Below the pieces are notes generated by a model. It was not told where the DNA came from. It saw nothing but the letters and a program-made list of their open reading frames with translations, and ran no database searches. 64,000 bases of DNA from Larix kaempferi (lineage: Eukaryota; Streptophyta; Pinopsida; Pinales; Pinaceae), in contig BSBM01000001.1 of assembly GCA_027924585.1 (NCBI GenBank), positions 53,436,501 through 53,500,500 of the forward strand, in the 5' to 3' direction. This document shows, piece after piece, positions 11,227 to 23,149 of this stretch. How positions within the stretch are numbered: position 1 is the first letter of the stretch; the number at the start of each line of letters is the position of its first letter. The position numbers and the translations under genes were made by a program.

Positions 11227-12870
11227 ACTTCCTTGCCTTCCAAACCTCAGCAGAGATATATCCCTTTAAGGCTACCCCCTGTTCTTCATGATTTCCCTCC
11301 CAAGTACCATAACTACCTTCCTGTTTTTGATGGAGGATCTGGGAGTCTTACTGCTGAGAAACACCTTCAAGGCTTCAAACATTTCCTGGACCCTTTTTAA
11401 ATAGGACATGATGATGTTTGTATGAGAGATTTTGCCCAATCCCTCCAAGGAGATGTGAAAAGGTGGTTTAGGCATTTGCAGCGTGAGTCTATTGATACCT
11501 GGGGAGAGTTGTCTGATGCCTTTTTGGGATTTTGGGGAAAAAGAAGGCCATGGGACCTAGTTCTTTCAGATTTTTACTCTATGAGAAGGCATAAAGATGA
11601 AACCATGTCTAGCTTTACCAGGAGGTTTTCAAGCTTCTATTATAACATGCCAAAGGAAATTCAGCCCCTAGAGAATGCTGCTAAATTACACTATGCATAT
11701 GTTTTTCCTACTGATTTATCTTTTCATCTTTTGGAGAGAAGGTCTTGCAATTTGCAGCATATGTTCATTGATGCATTGGAGGTTGAAGACAATCTTAGGA
11801 TGTCTGGAAAGTTTTCAAACCTAGATAATGATGAAAGGATTGAAGGAGAATTACGGTTTGAAGCAAGACATGAACAAGGAGAACTTGCCTTACATTCCAA
11901 TTTTTTCCATGATGAGTAGGGAAATGATCAGCCCGGTGAGGTGCCAGAAGAAGGTAATTTTGATTTGTTTTACGTAAATTGCAATCTGCCTGCTGAAGTT
12001 TCTGTTAGTGATGGTTTTAATGAAGGTTTCAGTCCACCTAAGTATGATGAATATGAAGGAGACTGTTTGGAGAACTTCATAAGCTTTTTTGAAGTGGAGG
12101 ATAAAGACGAACCTTCGTACAATTAGTTTCACCAGTCGGGAGGACCAGCCAAAGAAGGGAACTCGGTGGCAGGTCCTGAATCCACCATTGAGATCCATCA
12201 GAATATTGAGCCCGAAGGTGGTGAAACCCCTTTCCCCAAAGCGGAATCATTCGCTAGAATAAGGGAAATCCTTAAAACCATGAATGAGGAAAACCATGAG
12301 ACTTTGCAGGGGAAGTATGGCCATCATCCAGGAGAGGAAGGAAGAGATAGCAGTCAAAGGAATCTTGGGGATCCCCAGTAGGAAGAAGCCTCTTTTCAGA
12401 TCAAAGCTGAAAGAGAGTACAGAGTCCTTGAAGAAGAATACAGGGCTCTCGAGGAAGAATATGTGATCCTTGAGGAAAAATATGGAATTCTTGAAGAAAT
12501 TCTTGGGCCCGACGTGCACCTTTGACAGGCTGACCAAATTGCTGAGAGGCTAGAAGATGACGAAGGTGCCCCACGTGATTCTTATACGGAGTCCACTTTG
12601 GGGGCGGAAGATGATTATAGAATCCTTGAAGAATTTTTCGGGCTTGGGTAGTATCTCCAGCTAGCTGACCAGATAATCGAGGTGCTTGAGGGAGACTGGG
12701 CTAGGAAACATGATTTTTGGGCAGGTTTTTCAAACCTGGAGTCCAGGTTTCGAGAAGAATGGCCGTTTCTAGACCCTTTCGGGGGACAGGGTGAAGTTTC
12801 TTTTGAAGTTCCAGAGCAGAACCGGGTTTTCAACCTGGGATCACAAGTAGCTCAAGAGGAGATGTTGTAG
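11227..12870 (+). pseudogene. gag polyprotein, copy 1, with coiled-coil repeats
   Basis: One frame holds a Retrotrans_gag-like core: FAQSLQGDVKRWFRHL, a DAFLGFWGKRRP stretch, and ETMSSFTRRFSSFYYNMP. This matches the capsid region of plant gag. After it comes an acidic linker, then a coiled coil of heptad-like LEEEY units (REYRVLEEEYRALEEEYVIL). In-frame stops lie near 11398, 11917, 12124, 12379, 12523, 12649 and 12868. In copy 2 (17945-19196) four of these codons read Gln, so they are decay and not natural ends: SYN-stop against SCSQ, PQ-stop against PQQ, HL-stop against HLQ, LG-stop against LGQ. No zinc knuckle and no pol follow. Confidence 0.85.
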
Positions 12871-13657
12871 AGAGCTCTTGTGCAGGAGCAGCCTCCCAAG
12901 TTACAAAGGGACGACCACTTTTCAAAGGCTTCAATACGCATGATTTTCGGGTTTTGATTGGAGTTTGTCAAAGGTATGCAATCCCTAGGCCTGACATGAG
13001 CACTTGGGGAAATGAATGGCCTACTTAAAACTCTTCCGAGAGGAAATATGCTAAGATGCAAGAGGAGTGTAGCACGTACCTTGTTTTATATGATCCAGCG
13101 ACAGAGTATATGGAAAATTTCATCGGCCGGAGTGTGCGGTTTGGGTTCCCCCAAGAGGTCCTTTCCCACCATCATCGTCTAGTGTCATTGACCCTCGCTG
13201 TTCTGAAATTAGTCGGGCATGATGAGAAGACCCACCTGGGGTGTCGATTGTTGGACTGGTTGCACTAGCATTTTTGTATAACCTAGAGCCGCATCCTCTC
13301 GAGTAGAGTATTCTGTATATAAATAAGCTTGACATGGCAAGCATCTCATCCTGCTTTTTCCAGTTCGTTTTCAGAATGTACAGTTTCAGTTTTGGGTTTT
13401 GGCCTGCAGATATTTTCAGCTTGCAGTATGGCAGAGCATTCTAGCTTGGAGAAAGGCCACTGCAGGATACACCTCACCACAGAGTTTCCCATATGTTTTC
13501 CATGAATGATTTCAGGAAAACCCTTCCAATGTTCTTCACCAAGAAAGTGTTCTATAGGGAAGCTTTTCTTGCAGGAGCCACCCAATGGATCAAGCACCCA
13601 GTCTACAAGGTTCTTTGCTACCTCACAAGGAGGATAACATCCCCAGTTGGAGCCAAT
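12871..13657 (+). other. 3' internal region of the gag-only element, no gene supported
   Basis: The gag frame continues only as stop-broken sequence, and the remaining open frames (for example 13346-13756 minus) run across the LTR boundary and look accidental. No clear polypurine tract precedes LTR 2: the last bases are ccccagttggagccaat. Confidence 0.6.
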
Positions 13658-15334
13658 TGTTAGCACCTGATTTCTACAACATAAGTATGGAGGTGAAATA
13701 GAGGGGTATCTCAAAAAATTTCCCTGAAGAAAGCCTAAATTCCCTTTATTTTCCATAGTCAGGTGCTAAAGGCATGTGAAAAATTAAAAGGGGGTGTTAA
13801 ATATAAGAAAACCAAAGGAAAATGAAAAAGTTGCGACCAAAACGAGTAAAAATGGCCAAAAAAACTATAGTCCAAAGGAAAATGTATGTGAAGGTTAACT
13901 ACTGCACAGGTCTCTACCGTTGATCGAGCGCGGGTAGAAGATCCACGGTCCATAGTTGAAATTGCATGGCTAAGTTGCGCAGGAGGATACAGGAGGAAGG
14001 TGGTCGCGATGGGTAATACCACCGGACAGGTGGCGGCTGGAGGACGCGTCGCATGAAAGGGTAGGCGGTAAGTAAATCCATCTCAAGAGCATGCGATACC
14101 ACCAAGGCAGAAAGGTGGGTTGTTGGCCACGTGGATAGCCAAGGTAAGCAAAGGAAGATCCTACGGTTAAAGGTCGGGGTTCGGAAAGGCGTAAGTGCAA
14201 TGTGACAAAGAAATGGTTCAGAGTGTCCCGCGCTAGATCGACAACCCACGATGATCGTTGCATAAGAAAGATGTGCGACGGTTAGACGGGATGGTGGTTG
14301 CGATGGGAAAAACCATTGGCCAGGTGTCAGCACCTGGGCTCATCGCGAGGACGATAAGTGGTAATGGAAACTAGTTTAGGGGGACGCGATACCACTTTGT
14401 GGATGTACGGTGCTAATAGATGGATGGTGAAGATCATAGCAAAGGGACGATCCAACGGTGGATGTAAGGGGTTGTCAAATCAGTTAAAGGGGATTAGATC
14501 TGGACGGTCGAGATCAGTGCACGAGGGATTGACAGATGAAAAACTTGGACAACTGGCAAAGAAGACCAAAGTTTAAAGAGAGTAAGGTTATATATATAAA
14601 AACGCACACGAAAGTTGACATTTGTGTCTTGGGACCTGTCGGGGTCGGAAGCCTCTGAGCATGTGGAAGATGAAGAAAGCGACATGAGAAGTCATTCTCA
14701 GGGTTTCCCAAGGACAGGTAGGGCTTCATAGCCTCCATTTTTTACAAATTTGAGCCTGTTTATGGTAAGGGATGGATGAAGAACCAGTGTCTGGAGGGGT
14801 TAGGATTAAAATCGCTCAAGAAGATGGGGTTTGGATGCATTTGATACAGGGTCTCGACTGTCTGTGCCTGGAATTAAGAAGAAATTGGAGGGTTCAGACA
14901 TGCATAAAGCAGTTAAGCTATTTTCCAAGTAAATGCCTCGGCCGTTGGAAGTTTCCTGGAATTCTTGCGTCCCAAATTCATGAGTTCCAGGGTTTGTTAC
15001 GAGGAAGTCCGTCATCACTGCATAGGGGCGGGTTTTCTCCTTGGGAACCGCCAAACCTTTTCAGCCACCTGTATTAAACTTGAGACAGAAGGCTAAAGAT
15101 GCCAGCCGCCAAAATTTGTAGAGGCAATGGAATTGAAAAGTTGGAAGTGCTATAAGCGCTGGTACGATGTTAGCAGGCATGGCAGGTTATAGTTTAGTCG
15201 ACGACGGATGATGCAGATCGACGTCTTAAAGTGCATCTCTGCTGCCACCAAAATGATTGCGAACATGATGGAGGCCACCTCAGCGTCGTCATATACTCCG
15301 TTGTCTATCTGGAGATCTTTGCCAAGCATGTTTT

Positions 15335-15889
15335 GTGTCAGCTCGAGCTTTGGGCACCATTGTTACTCGACTGGGAGGCTCGGTCAGGTCATCATGGCAA
15401 ATGCGACCACACATAGTTGATATCATCATCACAGTGGTTATGGATATGGTCCTTGTGTACCCTGTTCGAAATCGGTGTATGGGTAAGGTGGTGCACCTGG
15501 CAATCCGGGCTTCTTTTAGTTGGAGTTTGATCATGGAGAAGGGGCAGGAATCCGAAGTGGTTTTTATGCTCGAGAAGGCGTGGTCGGAGGTGGAGGAAGA
15601 ACACGCTCCTTCGTCTCCTGTGGTATTCGACCACGTGGAAGCCAGCACTACCAGTGAAGATGAGGAGCTCGAAGGGCGACAGGTGTACAAAAGAGTTCAA
15701 CGTCGAAGAAAGAAGGAAACTCCTGAAGAGGAGCGAGACATCCAGAAGGACACGGAGATTCTCAAGGATTTCATGATCTCCATTGAGGAAGCGACACCTC
15801 CCCCTCCAACGGAAGAGTCACAGGCGGACATCTCTTTGAAAGTAGAAGACTTCTTTGACCCACAGGTCCAATTGAAGACTCGGGAGTAG
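15335..15889 (+). CDS. LTR-encoded acidic open frame, unknown function
   Basis: A 184-codon frame whose second half is rich in Glu and charged residues: SEVEEEHAPSSPVVFDH, then a basic cluster QRRRKKETPEEE, then EEATPPPPTEESQAD and VEDFFDPQ. The same frame can be read in LTR 1 (about 9466-9820, broken by stops after KRVRR and PEEE) and in LTR 3 (about 20878-21234, broken by two stops and a one-base deletion near 21052). The start codon is uncertain; ATG at 15533 begins the part alike in all copies. It has no recognised domain. It could be a captured gene fragment or chance; conservation among LTR copies alone does not prove selection. Confidence 0.35.
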   Translation: MSARALGTIVTRLGGSVRSSWQMRPHIVDIIITVVMDMVLVYPVRNRCMGKVVHLAIRASFSWSLIMEKGQESEVVFMLEKAWSEVEEEHAPSSPVVFDHVEASTTSEDEELEGRQVYKRVQRRRKKETPEEERDIQKDTEILKDFMISIEEATPPPPTEESQADISLKVEDFFDPQVQLKTRE

Positions 15890-16047
15890 GGTGGCGTCCT
15901 GCTCATGGTATTTCTGTTTCCCATCTTAATCAGTTTGTTTTGAACTTGACACATAGGTAATATTTCTCAATTTTGGGGCTGTCAAGGTGGTAGCATAATT
16001 TTGTTTGTTTCCTAAGGACCAATTCAAGGCTGGGATCCTATAAAAGC

Positions 16048-17392
16048 ATTGTAATAGAAGAACTAAGGGTTGGAAAATCATTCGGCTAAGGCCTGGGGGC
16101 GAGCCCAATTTTGACACTTTTATATTAATACAATGTGCAGTGCCTATGGTAGACTGTTTTGCAGAGATTCATGTGTTTCTTTACTTGTAGTCAGTTTTTT
16201 CCTTTCTTATTTATGTGCTCGTGCTTCCTGTTATGCATTTACATTATGTTTTTCCTTTCATATCTGAGATCAATGTATAATAGCTTAGAATTCTTGGAGA
16301 CAAGCTCTGGTTATTATCTCAGGTATTCACTCAATATTGCTACTAAAGTTGATATTGAATTCATCTTTGTTGGATGCTCATATCAATGGTCTGTTCTTAT
16401 TTTCTTCTTTTACCACCATAAAATAGCATTATGACGACAAGAGGGTGGCTACCTTGCCTCTGTTCTAATAGTTCACACTACGACACTGTTATCTGATTTA
16501 TGTGTAACACCTTGACTCCATCTCCTAACGTTTTTTCCTTGTGGTTATCCCTCCAACACTTTCACACAATTTGTCCCATCAGAAATATGGCCTTCTGTGT
16601 ATGATTTGAATGTATGTCTTGAGTTATAAGAATCCTGTTTATATGTTATTGTCAAATCTGTGATTATTTTCAGTTTTCTTAAGTTTAAGAGAGATCCCTC
16701 TCTCTTTGTGATGGGTCAGTATTGTAATAGAAGAACTAAGGGTTGGAAAATCATTCGGCTAAGGCATGGGGGCGAGCCCAATTTTGACACTTTTATATTA
16801 ATACAATGTGCAGTGCCTATGGTAGACTGTTTTGCAGAGATTCATGTGTTTCTTTACTTGTAGTCAGTTTTTTCCTTTCTTCTTTATGTGCTCGTGCTTC
16901 CTGTTATGCATTTACATTATGTTTTTCCTTTCATATCTGAGATCAGTGTATAATAGCTTAGAATTCTTGGAGACAAGCTCTGGTTATTATCTCAGGTATT
17001 CACTCAATATTGTTACTAAAGTTGATATTGAATTCATCTTTGCTGGATGCTCATATCAATGGTCTGTTCTTATTTTCTTCTTTTACCACCATAAAATAGC
17101 ATTATGACGACAAGAGGGTGGCTACCTTGCCTCTGTTCTAATAGTTCACACTACGACACTGTTATCTGATTTATGTGTAACACCTTGACTCCATATCCTA
17201 ACGTTTTTTCCTTGTGGTTATCCCTCCAACACTTTCACACAATTTGTCCCATCAAAAATATGGCCTTCTGTGTATGATTTGAATGTATATCTTGAGTTAT
17301 AAGAATCCTGTTTATATGTTATTGTCAAATCTGTGATTATTTTCAGTTTTCTTAAGTTTAAGAGAGATCCCTCTCTCTTTGTGATGGGTCAG
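16048..17392 (+). repeat. 673-bp tandem duplication inside LTR 2
   Basis: attgtaatagaagaactaag begins the units at 16048 and 16721, and both end at 'gtgatgggtcagt'. The units differ at only a handful of bases. LTR 1 and LTR 3 carry a single copy, so the duplication arose in LTR 2 alone. Confidence 0.9.
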
Positions 17393-17469
17393 TAGCACAA
17401 GCTAAAGTGGTTAGTGGTTACCCCGATTCTACCTCTCTGCAACCTTGGGGTACGTTTTGGGTGTTAACA

Positions 17470-17944
17470 AATTGGTGCCGTTTCCAGGGAACGATTGTCT
17501 TATCATCCCTGGGGGAACGACAAAGTTTCAGATCTGATTGTTGATGGTGGATAGCAGTCAGACATCAAAGGGGTTGCATATTATCCACCTGGAGACTCCA
17601 CCCATTATTCAAGTTCAATCTGCAAACTCCACTGGAGAACGAGCTCAGTTTCCTTAGACATGGAAGAATCAAGGTCCAGGTATCAAAGTATCAATCTCTT
17701 CAAAGAGGTCTTATTCTTTTGTATTGGTCTCCTTTTGCCCTTATGTATATATATCAAAAAATTCCTGTCTCAACGAAGAGCTCTAAGTCATGAGAGAGCC
17801 TCTTTTGTATATCCTTCACTAGATTTTTAAAATGTACATCCTCCTTTCACCCCTAGAGCTGATCCCATCCCTTCTTTTGAGCCATGTAAGATCCACAACC
17901 AGGCTTGCGAATCCCATGAGGGTGCGGCTGATGATATTCTCCCT
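17470..17944 (+). other. Second internal leader with primer-binding site
   Basis: After LTR 2 comes TGGTGCCGTTTCCAGGGA (17473-17490), a degraded tRNA-Asp primer site. The leader then matches 10768-11226 closely but with point changes. Confidence 0.65.
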
Positions 17945-19196
17945 GTGCATATTTCCTTTCCATCCAAACCTCAGCAGAGATATATCCCTTTAAGGCTGCC
18001 CCCTATTCTTCATGATTTCCCTCCCAAGTACCATAAATACCTTCATGTTTTTTATGGAGGATCCGAGAGTGTTACTGCTGAGAAACACCTTCAAGGCTTC
18101 GAACATTTCCTGGACCTTTTTGAAATAGGACATGATGATGTTTGTATGAGAGCTTTTGCCCAATCCCTCCAAGGATATGTGAACAGGTGGTTTAGGCATT
18201 TGCAGCCTGAGTCTATTAATACCTGGGGAGATTTGTCTGATGCCTTTTTGGGATTTTGGGGCAGAAGAAGGCCATGGGACCTAGTTCTTTTAGAGTTTTA
18301 CTCTATGAGAAGGCAAGAAGATGAAACCATGTTTAGCTTTAACAGGAGGTTTGCAAGCTTCTATTATAACATGCCAAAGGAAATTCAACTCCTAGAGAAT
18401 GCTGGTAAATTACACTATGCATCTGTTTTTCCTCCTAATTTATCTTTTCATCTTTTGGAGAGAAGGTCTTCCAATTTGCAACATATGTTCATTGATGCAT
18501 TGGAGGTTGAAGACAATCTTAGGATGTCTGCAAAGTTGTTAAACCTAGATAATGATGAAAGGATTGAAGGAGAATTAGGGTTTGAAGCAAGACATGAACT
18601 TCATAAGCTTTTTTGAAGTGGAGGATAAAGACGAACCTTCATGCAGTCAGTTTTACCAGTCGGGAGGACCAACCAAAGAAGGGAACTCGGTGGCAGGTCC
18701 TGAATCCACCATTGAGATCCATCAGAATATTGGGCTCGAAGGTGGTGAAACCCCTTTCCCCGAAGCGGAATCATTCGCCAAAATAAGGGAAATCCTTAAA
18801 ACCATGAATGAGGAAAACCATGAGACTCTGCAGGGGAAGTCTAGCCATCATCCAAGAGAGGAAGGAAGAGCTAGAAGTCAAAGGAGTCCTCGGGATCCCC
18901 AGCAGGCAGAAGCCTCTTTTCAGATCAACGCTGAAAGAGAGTACAGAGTCCTTGAAGAAGAATACAGGGCCCTCGAGGAAGAATATGTGATCCTTGAGGA
19001 AAAATATGGAATTCTTGAAGAAAGTCTTGGGCCTGACGTGCACCTTCAACAGGCTGACCAGATTGCTGAGAGGCTAGAAGATGTTGAGGGTGACCCACGC
19101 GATTATTATACGGAGTCCACTTTAGGGGTGAAAGACGATTATAGAATCCTTGAAGAAGTTTTCAGGCTTGGCCAGTATCTCCAGCTAGCTGACTAG
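17945..19196 (+). pseudogene. gag polyprotein, copy 2, with internal deletion
   Basis: The frame 17945-18616 is open through the whole gag core (FAQSLQGYVNRWFRHL, FLGFWGRRRPWDLVLLEFYS, NMPKEIQLLENAGKLHY). It then ends early, because about 200 bp present in copy 1 (about 11876-12075) are missing. The junction falls at GAAC, a 4-base microhomology between the deletion ends. The downstream half reopens in another frame (18582-19196) with the acidic linker and the LEEEY coiled coil, free of stops, making it the best-preserved copy of that part. The frame ends at a TAG just before the truncated junction with LTR 3. Confidence 0.85.
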
Positions 19197-19214
19197 ATAA
19201 TTGAGGTGCTTGAG

Positions 19215-19329
19215 GGAGAGTTAGTAAGATCGCTAAATATTTTATAGTTGACATTTTGAGAGTTGGTAAGATTCGCCAAGGTTTATACACTTTTAAATAA
19301 TTATGGGTCCTTAAAATTATCCCTAGGGT
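19215..19329. other. Filler DNA at the deletion junction before LTR 3
   Basis: About 110 bp (agttagtaagatcgctaaat to tatccctagggtgg) match neither the internal region nor the LTR. They replace the end of internal 2 and about 330 bp of LTR 3, as in end-joining repair with inserted filler. Confidence 0.65.
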
Positions 19330-22093
19330 GGATTCAGGAGGAAGGTGGTCGCGATGGGTAATACCGTCGGGAAGGTGGCGGCTGGAGGACGCGTCGCATG
19401 ACAGGGTAGGTGGTAAGTGAAAGCATCTCAGGAGCATGTGATACCGCCAAGGCAGAAAGGTGGGTTGCTGGCCATGTGGACGACCAAGGTAAGCCAAGGA
19501 AGATCCTACGGTTAAAGGTCGCGGTTCGGAAAGGCGTAAGTGCAATGTGACAAAGAAACGGTTCAGAGTGTCCTGCGATAGATCGACGACCCACAATGAT
19601 TGTCGCATAAGAAATATGTGCGATGGTTAGACAGGATGGTGGTTGCGATGGGAAAAACCATTGGCCAGGTGTCAGCACCTTGGCTCATTGCGAGGACGAT
19701 AAGCAGTAATGGAAACCGGTTTAGGGGGACACGACACCACTTTGTGGATGTACGGTGCTAATAGATGGACGGTGAAGATCATAGCAAAGGGACGATCCGA
19801 CAGTGGATGTAAGGGGTTTTCAAATCAGTTAAAGGAGATTAGATCTGGATGGTCGAGATCAGTGCATGAGGGATCGACGGATGAAAAACTTGGACAACTG
19901 GCAAAGATGACCAAAGTTTAAAGAGAGTAAGGTTATATATATAAAAACACACACGAAAGTTGACATTTGTGTCTTGGGACCTATCGGGGTCGGAAGCCTC
20001 CGGGCGTGTGGAAGATGAAGAAAGCGACAGGAGAAGTCATTCTCGGTGTTTCCCAGGGACAGGTAGGGCTTCATAGCCGTTGTTTTTTACAAATCTAAGC
20101 CTTTTTATGGCAAGGGATGGATGAAGAACCAGTGTATGGAGGGGTTAGGATTAAAATCGCTCAGGAATATGGGGTTTGGATGCATTTGATACAGGGTATC
20201 GGCTGTTGGTGCCTGGAATTAAGAATAAATTGGAGGGTTCGGACGTGCATAAAGTAGTTAAGCTATTTTCTGAGTAAATGCCTCGGCCGTCGAAAGTTTC
20301 CTGTATTTCCTGCGTCCTAAATGCCTGAGTCCGAGGGTTTGTTCTGAGGAAGTCCATCATCGCTACGTAGGGGCGGGTTTTCTAATTGGGAACCACCAAA
20401 CCTTTTCGGTCACCTGTATTAAACTTGAGACAAAAGACTAAAGATGCGAGCCGCCAAAATTTGTAGAGGCAATGGAATTGCAAAGTTGGAAGCGCTATAA
20501 GCGCTGGTACAATGTTAGCAGGAATGGCAGGTTATAGTTTAGTCGACGGTAGAGGATGCAGATCGATGGCTTAAAGTGCATCGCTGCTACCACCAAAATT
20601 ATTGCGAACACGATGGAGGCCACCTCAGCGTCGTCATATACTCCGTCGTCTATCTAGAGATATTTACCAAGCATGTTTCGTGTCAGCTTGAGCTTTGGGC
20701 ATCATTGTTACTCGACTGGGAGGCTCGGTCAGGTCATCATGGCAAATGCGACCACACGTAGCTATTGTCATCATCATGGTGGTTATGTATATGGTCCTTG
20801 CGTCCCCTGTTCGAAATCGGTGTATGGGCAAGGTGGTGCACCTGGAAATCCAGGCATCTTTCAGTTGGAGTTTGATCATGGAGAAGGGGCAGGAATCCGA
20901 AGTGGTTTTTATGCCCGAGTAGGCGTGGTCGGAGGTGGAGGAAGAACACGCTCCTTCGTCTCCTGTGGTATTCAACCACTTGGAAGCCAACAATACCAGT
21001 GAAGATGAGGAGACTAAAGGGCGATAGGTGTACAACAGAGTTCGACGTCGAAGAAAAAGGAAATTCCTGAAAAGGAGCGAGACATACAGCAGGACACAGA
21101 GATTCTCAAGGATTTCATGATCTCCACTAAGGAAGCGACACCTCCCCCTCCAGCGGAAGAGTCGCAGGCAGAAAACTCTTTTAAAGTGGAAGACTTCTTT
21201 GACCCACAGGGCCAATTGAAGACTCAAAAGTAGGGTGGCGTCCTGCTCATGGTATTTCTGTTTCCCGTCTTAATCGGTATGTTTTGAACTTGACACGTAG
21301 GTAATATTTCCCGATTTTGGGGCTGTCAAGGTGGCAGCATAATTTTGTTTGTTTCCTAAGGACCAATTCAAGGCTGGGAGCCTATAAAAGCAGTGTAATA
21401 GAAGAACTAAGGGTTGGAAAATCATTCGGCTAAGGCCTGGGGGGTGAGCCTGGTTTTGCAAAGATTCATGTGTCGCTTTACTTGTAGTCAGTTTTTTCCT
21501 TTCTTCTTTATGTGCTCGTTCTTACTGTTATGCATTTACATTATGTTTTTCCTTTCATATCTTAGATCAGTGTATAATAGCTTAGAATTCTTGGAAACAA
21601 GCTCTGGTTATTATCTCAGGTATTCACTCAATATTTCTACTAAAGTTGATATCGAATTCATCTTTACTAGATGCTCATATCAATGGTATGTTTTTATTTT
21701 CTTCTTTTACCACCAGAAAATAGCATTACGATGGCAAGAGGGTGGCTACCTTGCCTTTGTTCTCATAGTTCACACTACGACACTGTTATCTGATTTATGT
21801 GTAACGCCTTAACTCCATCGCCCAACGTTTTTTCCTTGTGGTTATCCCTCCAACACTTTCACACAATTTGTCCCATCATAAATCTGGCTTTCTGTGTATT
21901 ATTTGAATGTATATATTGAGTTATAAGAATCCTGTTTATATGTTGATGTCAAATCTGTGATTATTTTCAGTTTTCTTAAGTTTAAGAGAGATCCCTCTCT
22001 ATTCGTGATGGGTTAGTAGCACAAGCTAAAGTGGTTAGTGGTTACCTCGATTCTACCTATCCACAACCTTGGGGTACGTTTTGGGTGTTAACA
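19330..22093 (+). mobile_element. LTR 3 of the gag-only element (5' truncated)
   Basis: It is alignable to LTR 1 from 'caggaggaaggtggtcgcga' onward (about base 330 of the LTR) and ends in GGGTGTTAACA, followed by gcaat. TATA box at 19934-19946. It carries the single-copy version of the segment doubled in LTR 2. Confidence 0.88.
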
Positions 22094-22098
22094 GCAAT
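22094..22098. repeat. Target site duplication, right copy (gcaat)
   Basis: Identical to 7585-7589. Removing the element and one copy rejoins an exon of the minus-strand gene. Confidence 0.92.
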
Positions 22099-23040
22099 TA
22101 TGTCCATTTCCTTGACCATCTCCTTGTACACTTTCTTGGACATCCCTACTGGAATATTTCTAATATCACCTCGTTCATCCTTTGGGATTCTCATAATCTT
22201 CCTGAAAATGTAAAATGACATTAAACTATTTTTTTGTTGATATGAAAAATAAATATGACAGAATTAAAATTATTGAATGAATGACGCTTTGTTATAGTTA
22301 TAGATGCATATTCTACATAGACATGTTTAGGAATATTACCTTTTGAATGATTATTTTTTTGTTGTATGTTTTTTCTATTGCAAGCCCGACAGGTCTCATT
22401 GACCATTTCTCTAGGAACACCTCTTGTAGTTTACATATGACCTGGTTATTTGAATAATTTGATTGGCTTTTGTATTGTAAGTGAAAAGTACGTCTGTACA
22501 TTCTTTCCACTAAATCCCTCATAGCATTATAAAATTCTTTGCCTCTTCTATTAACTTCCAACACCACTCCAGATGAGCTAATGACCAATTGATCATCATT
22601 TGCATATTCCATAATTTTTTTTTCTTATGATGACATCGACTTATGTTGCTACCAGCCCCTGCATAACATTCATCATATGTGAATTACGTTATTTGAAACA
22701 TATTAGTGAATATTCTTAATTAAGTATATTATTACTCAAATTTCAATAAATAATTCACATAGACTTATTTTTTATTCACATGATTCATCCCTCTGCAACT
22801 TTTCCATCAACGTTTTACACTCTTTTGGACTTAGTTTGGTAATAATCTTATCAAGCTTCCTCATTGTTTGGATCTGCATGTCACACATTAACCAATACAT
22901 ATTAGTTAACTTTACAAATAATTCAAACAAATTTTAATTTAAATACATAAATTAATTAAAAGCACTTGCCTTCTTCGTAATTCTCTATGTGAACCCATCA
23001 TGTTGATTAAAGTTGTTGTTCATTGAAATCATAATATGCA
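22099..23040 (-). pseudogene. 5' exons of the small-exon gene interrupted by the LTR element
   Basis: Reading leftwards, the likely first exon is about 22972-23038 (start MHIMISMNNNFNQHDG, one in-frame TAG), with a GC-AG type donor (AAG/GCAAGT). Then come about 22790-22868 (MRKLDKIITKLSPKECKTLM), about 22331-22650 (ISSSGVVLEVNRRGKEFYNA, QEVFLEKWSMRPVGLAI) and 22099-22207 (IPKDERGDIRNIPVGMSKKV) with acceptor tacattttcag. It continues at 7589 downward. Family not recognised; about 300 residues in all. The motif array at 23150-23480 lies directly upstream and would be its promoter region. Confidence 0.6.
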
Positions 23041-23149
23041 TTTTCTATCTATAAACAACATGTACCCGTAAATACATAAGCTATCAATATATTATACAAA
23101 CAAATTACAAACCTTCAAAATACGACAAAAAAATATTAAAAAGAATATA

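Larger units (their letters stand above)
13658..17469 (+). mobile_element. LTR 2 of the gag-only element (3.81 kb, with internal duplication)
   Basis: Same ends as LTR 1 (TGTTAGCACC to GGGTGTTAACA). It is about 650 bp longer because of a 673-bp tandem duplication at 16048-17392. Without it the length (about 3.14 kb) matches LTR 1. TATA box at 14589-14602. It holds the longest version of an LTR-borne acidic frame (15335-15889). Confidence 0.9.
7590..22093 (+). mobile_element. 14.5-kb gag-only LTR retrotransposon in LTR-internal-LTR-internal-LTR form
   Basis: A single insertion bounded by the 5-bp duplication gcaat. It contains three LTRs (7590-10746, 13658-17469, about 19330-22093) and two internal regions (10747-13657 and 17470 to about 19215). 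Both internals hold a primer-binding site and a gag-type frame. Neither has protease, reverse transcriptase, RNase H or integrase, so the family is non-autonomous (the TR-GAG type). The third LTR lacks roughly its first 330 bp, and about 110 bp of unrelated sequence (19215-19329) fills the junction. The tandem form with outer TSD is what unequal recombination between two copies would leave, with later deletion. Confidence 0.9.
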
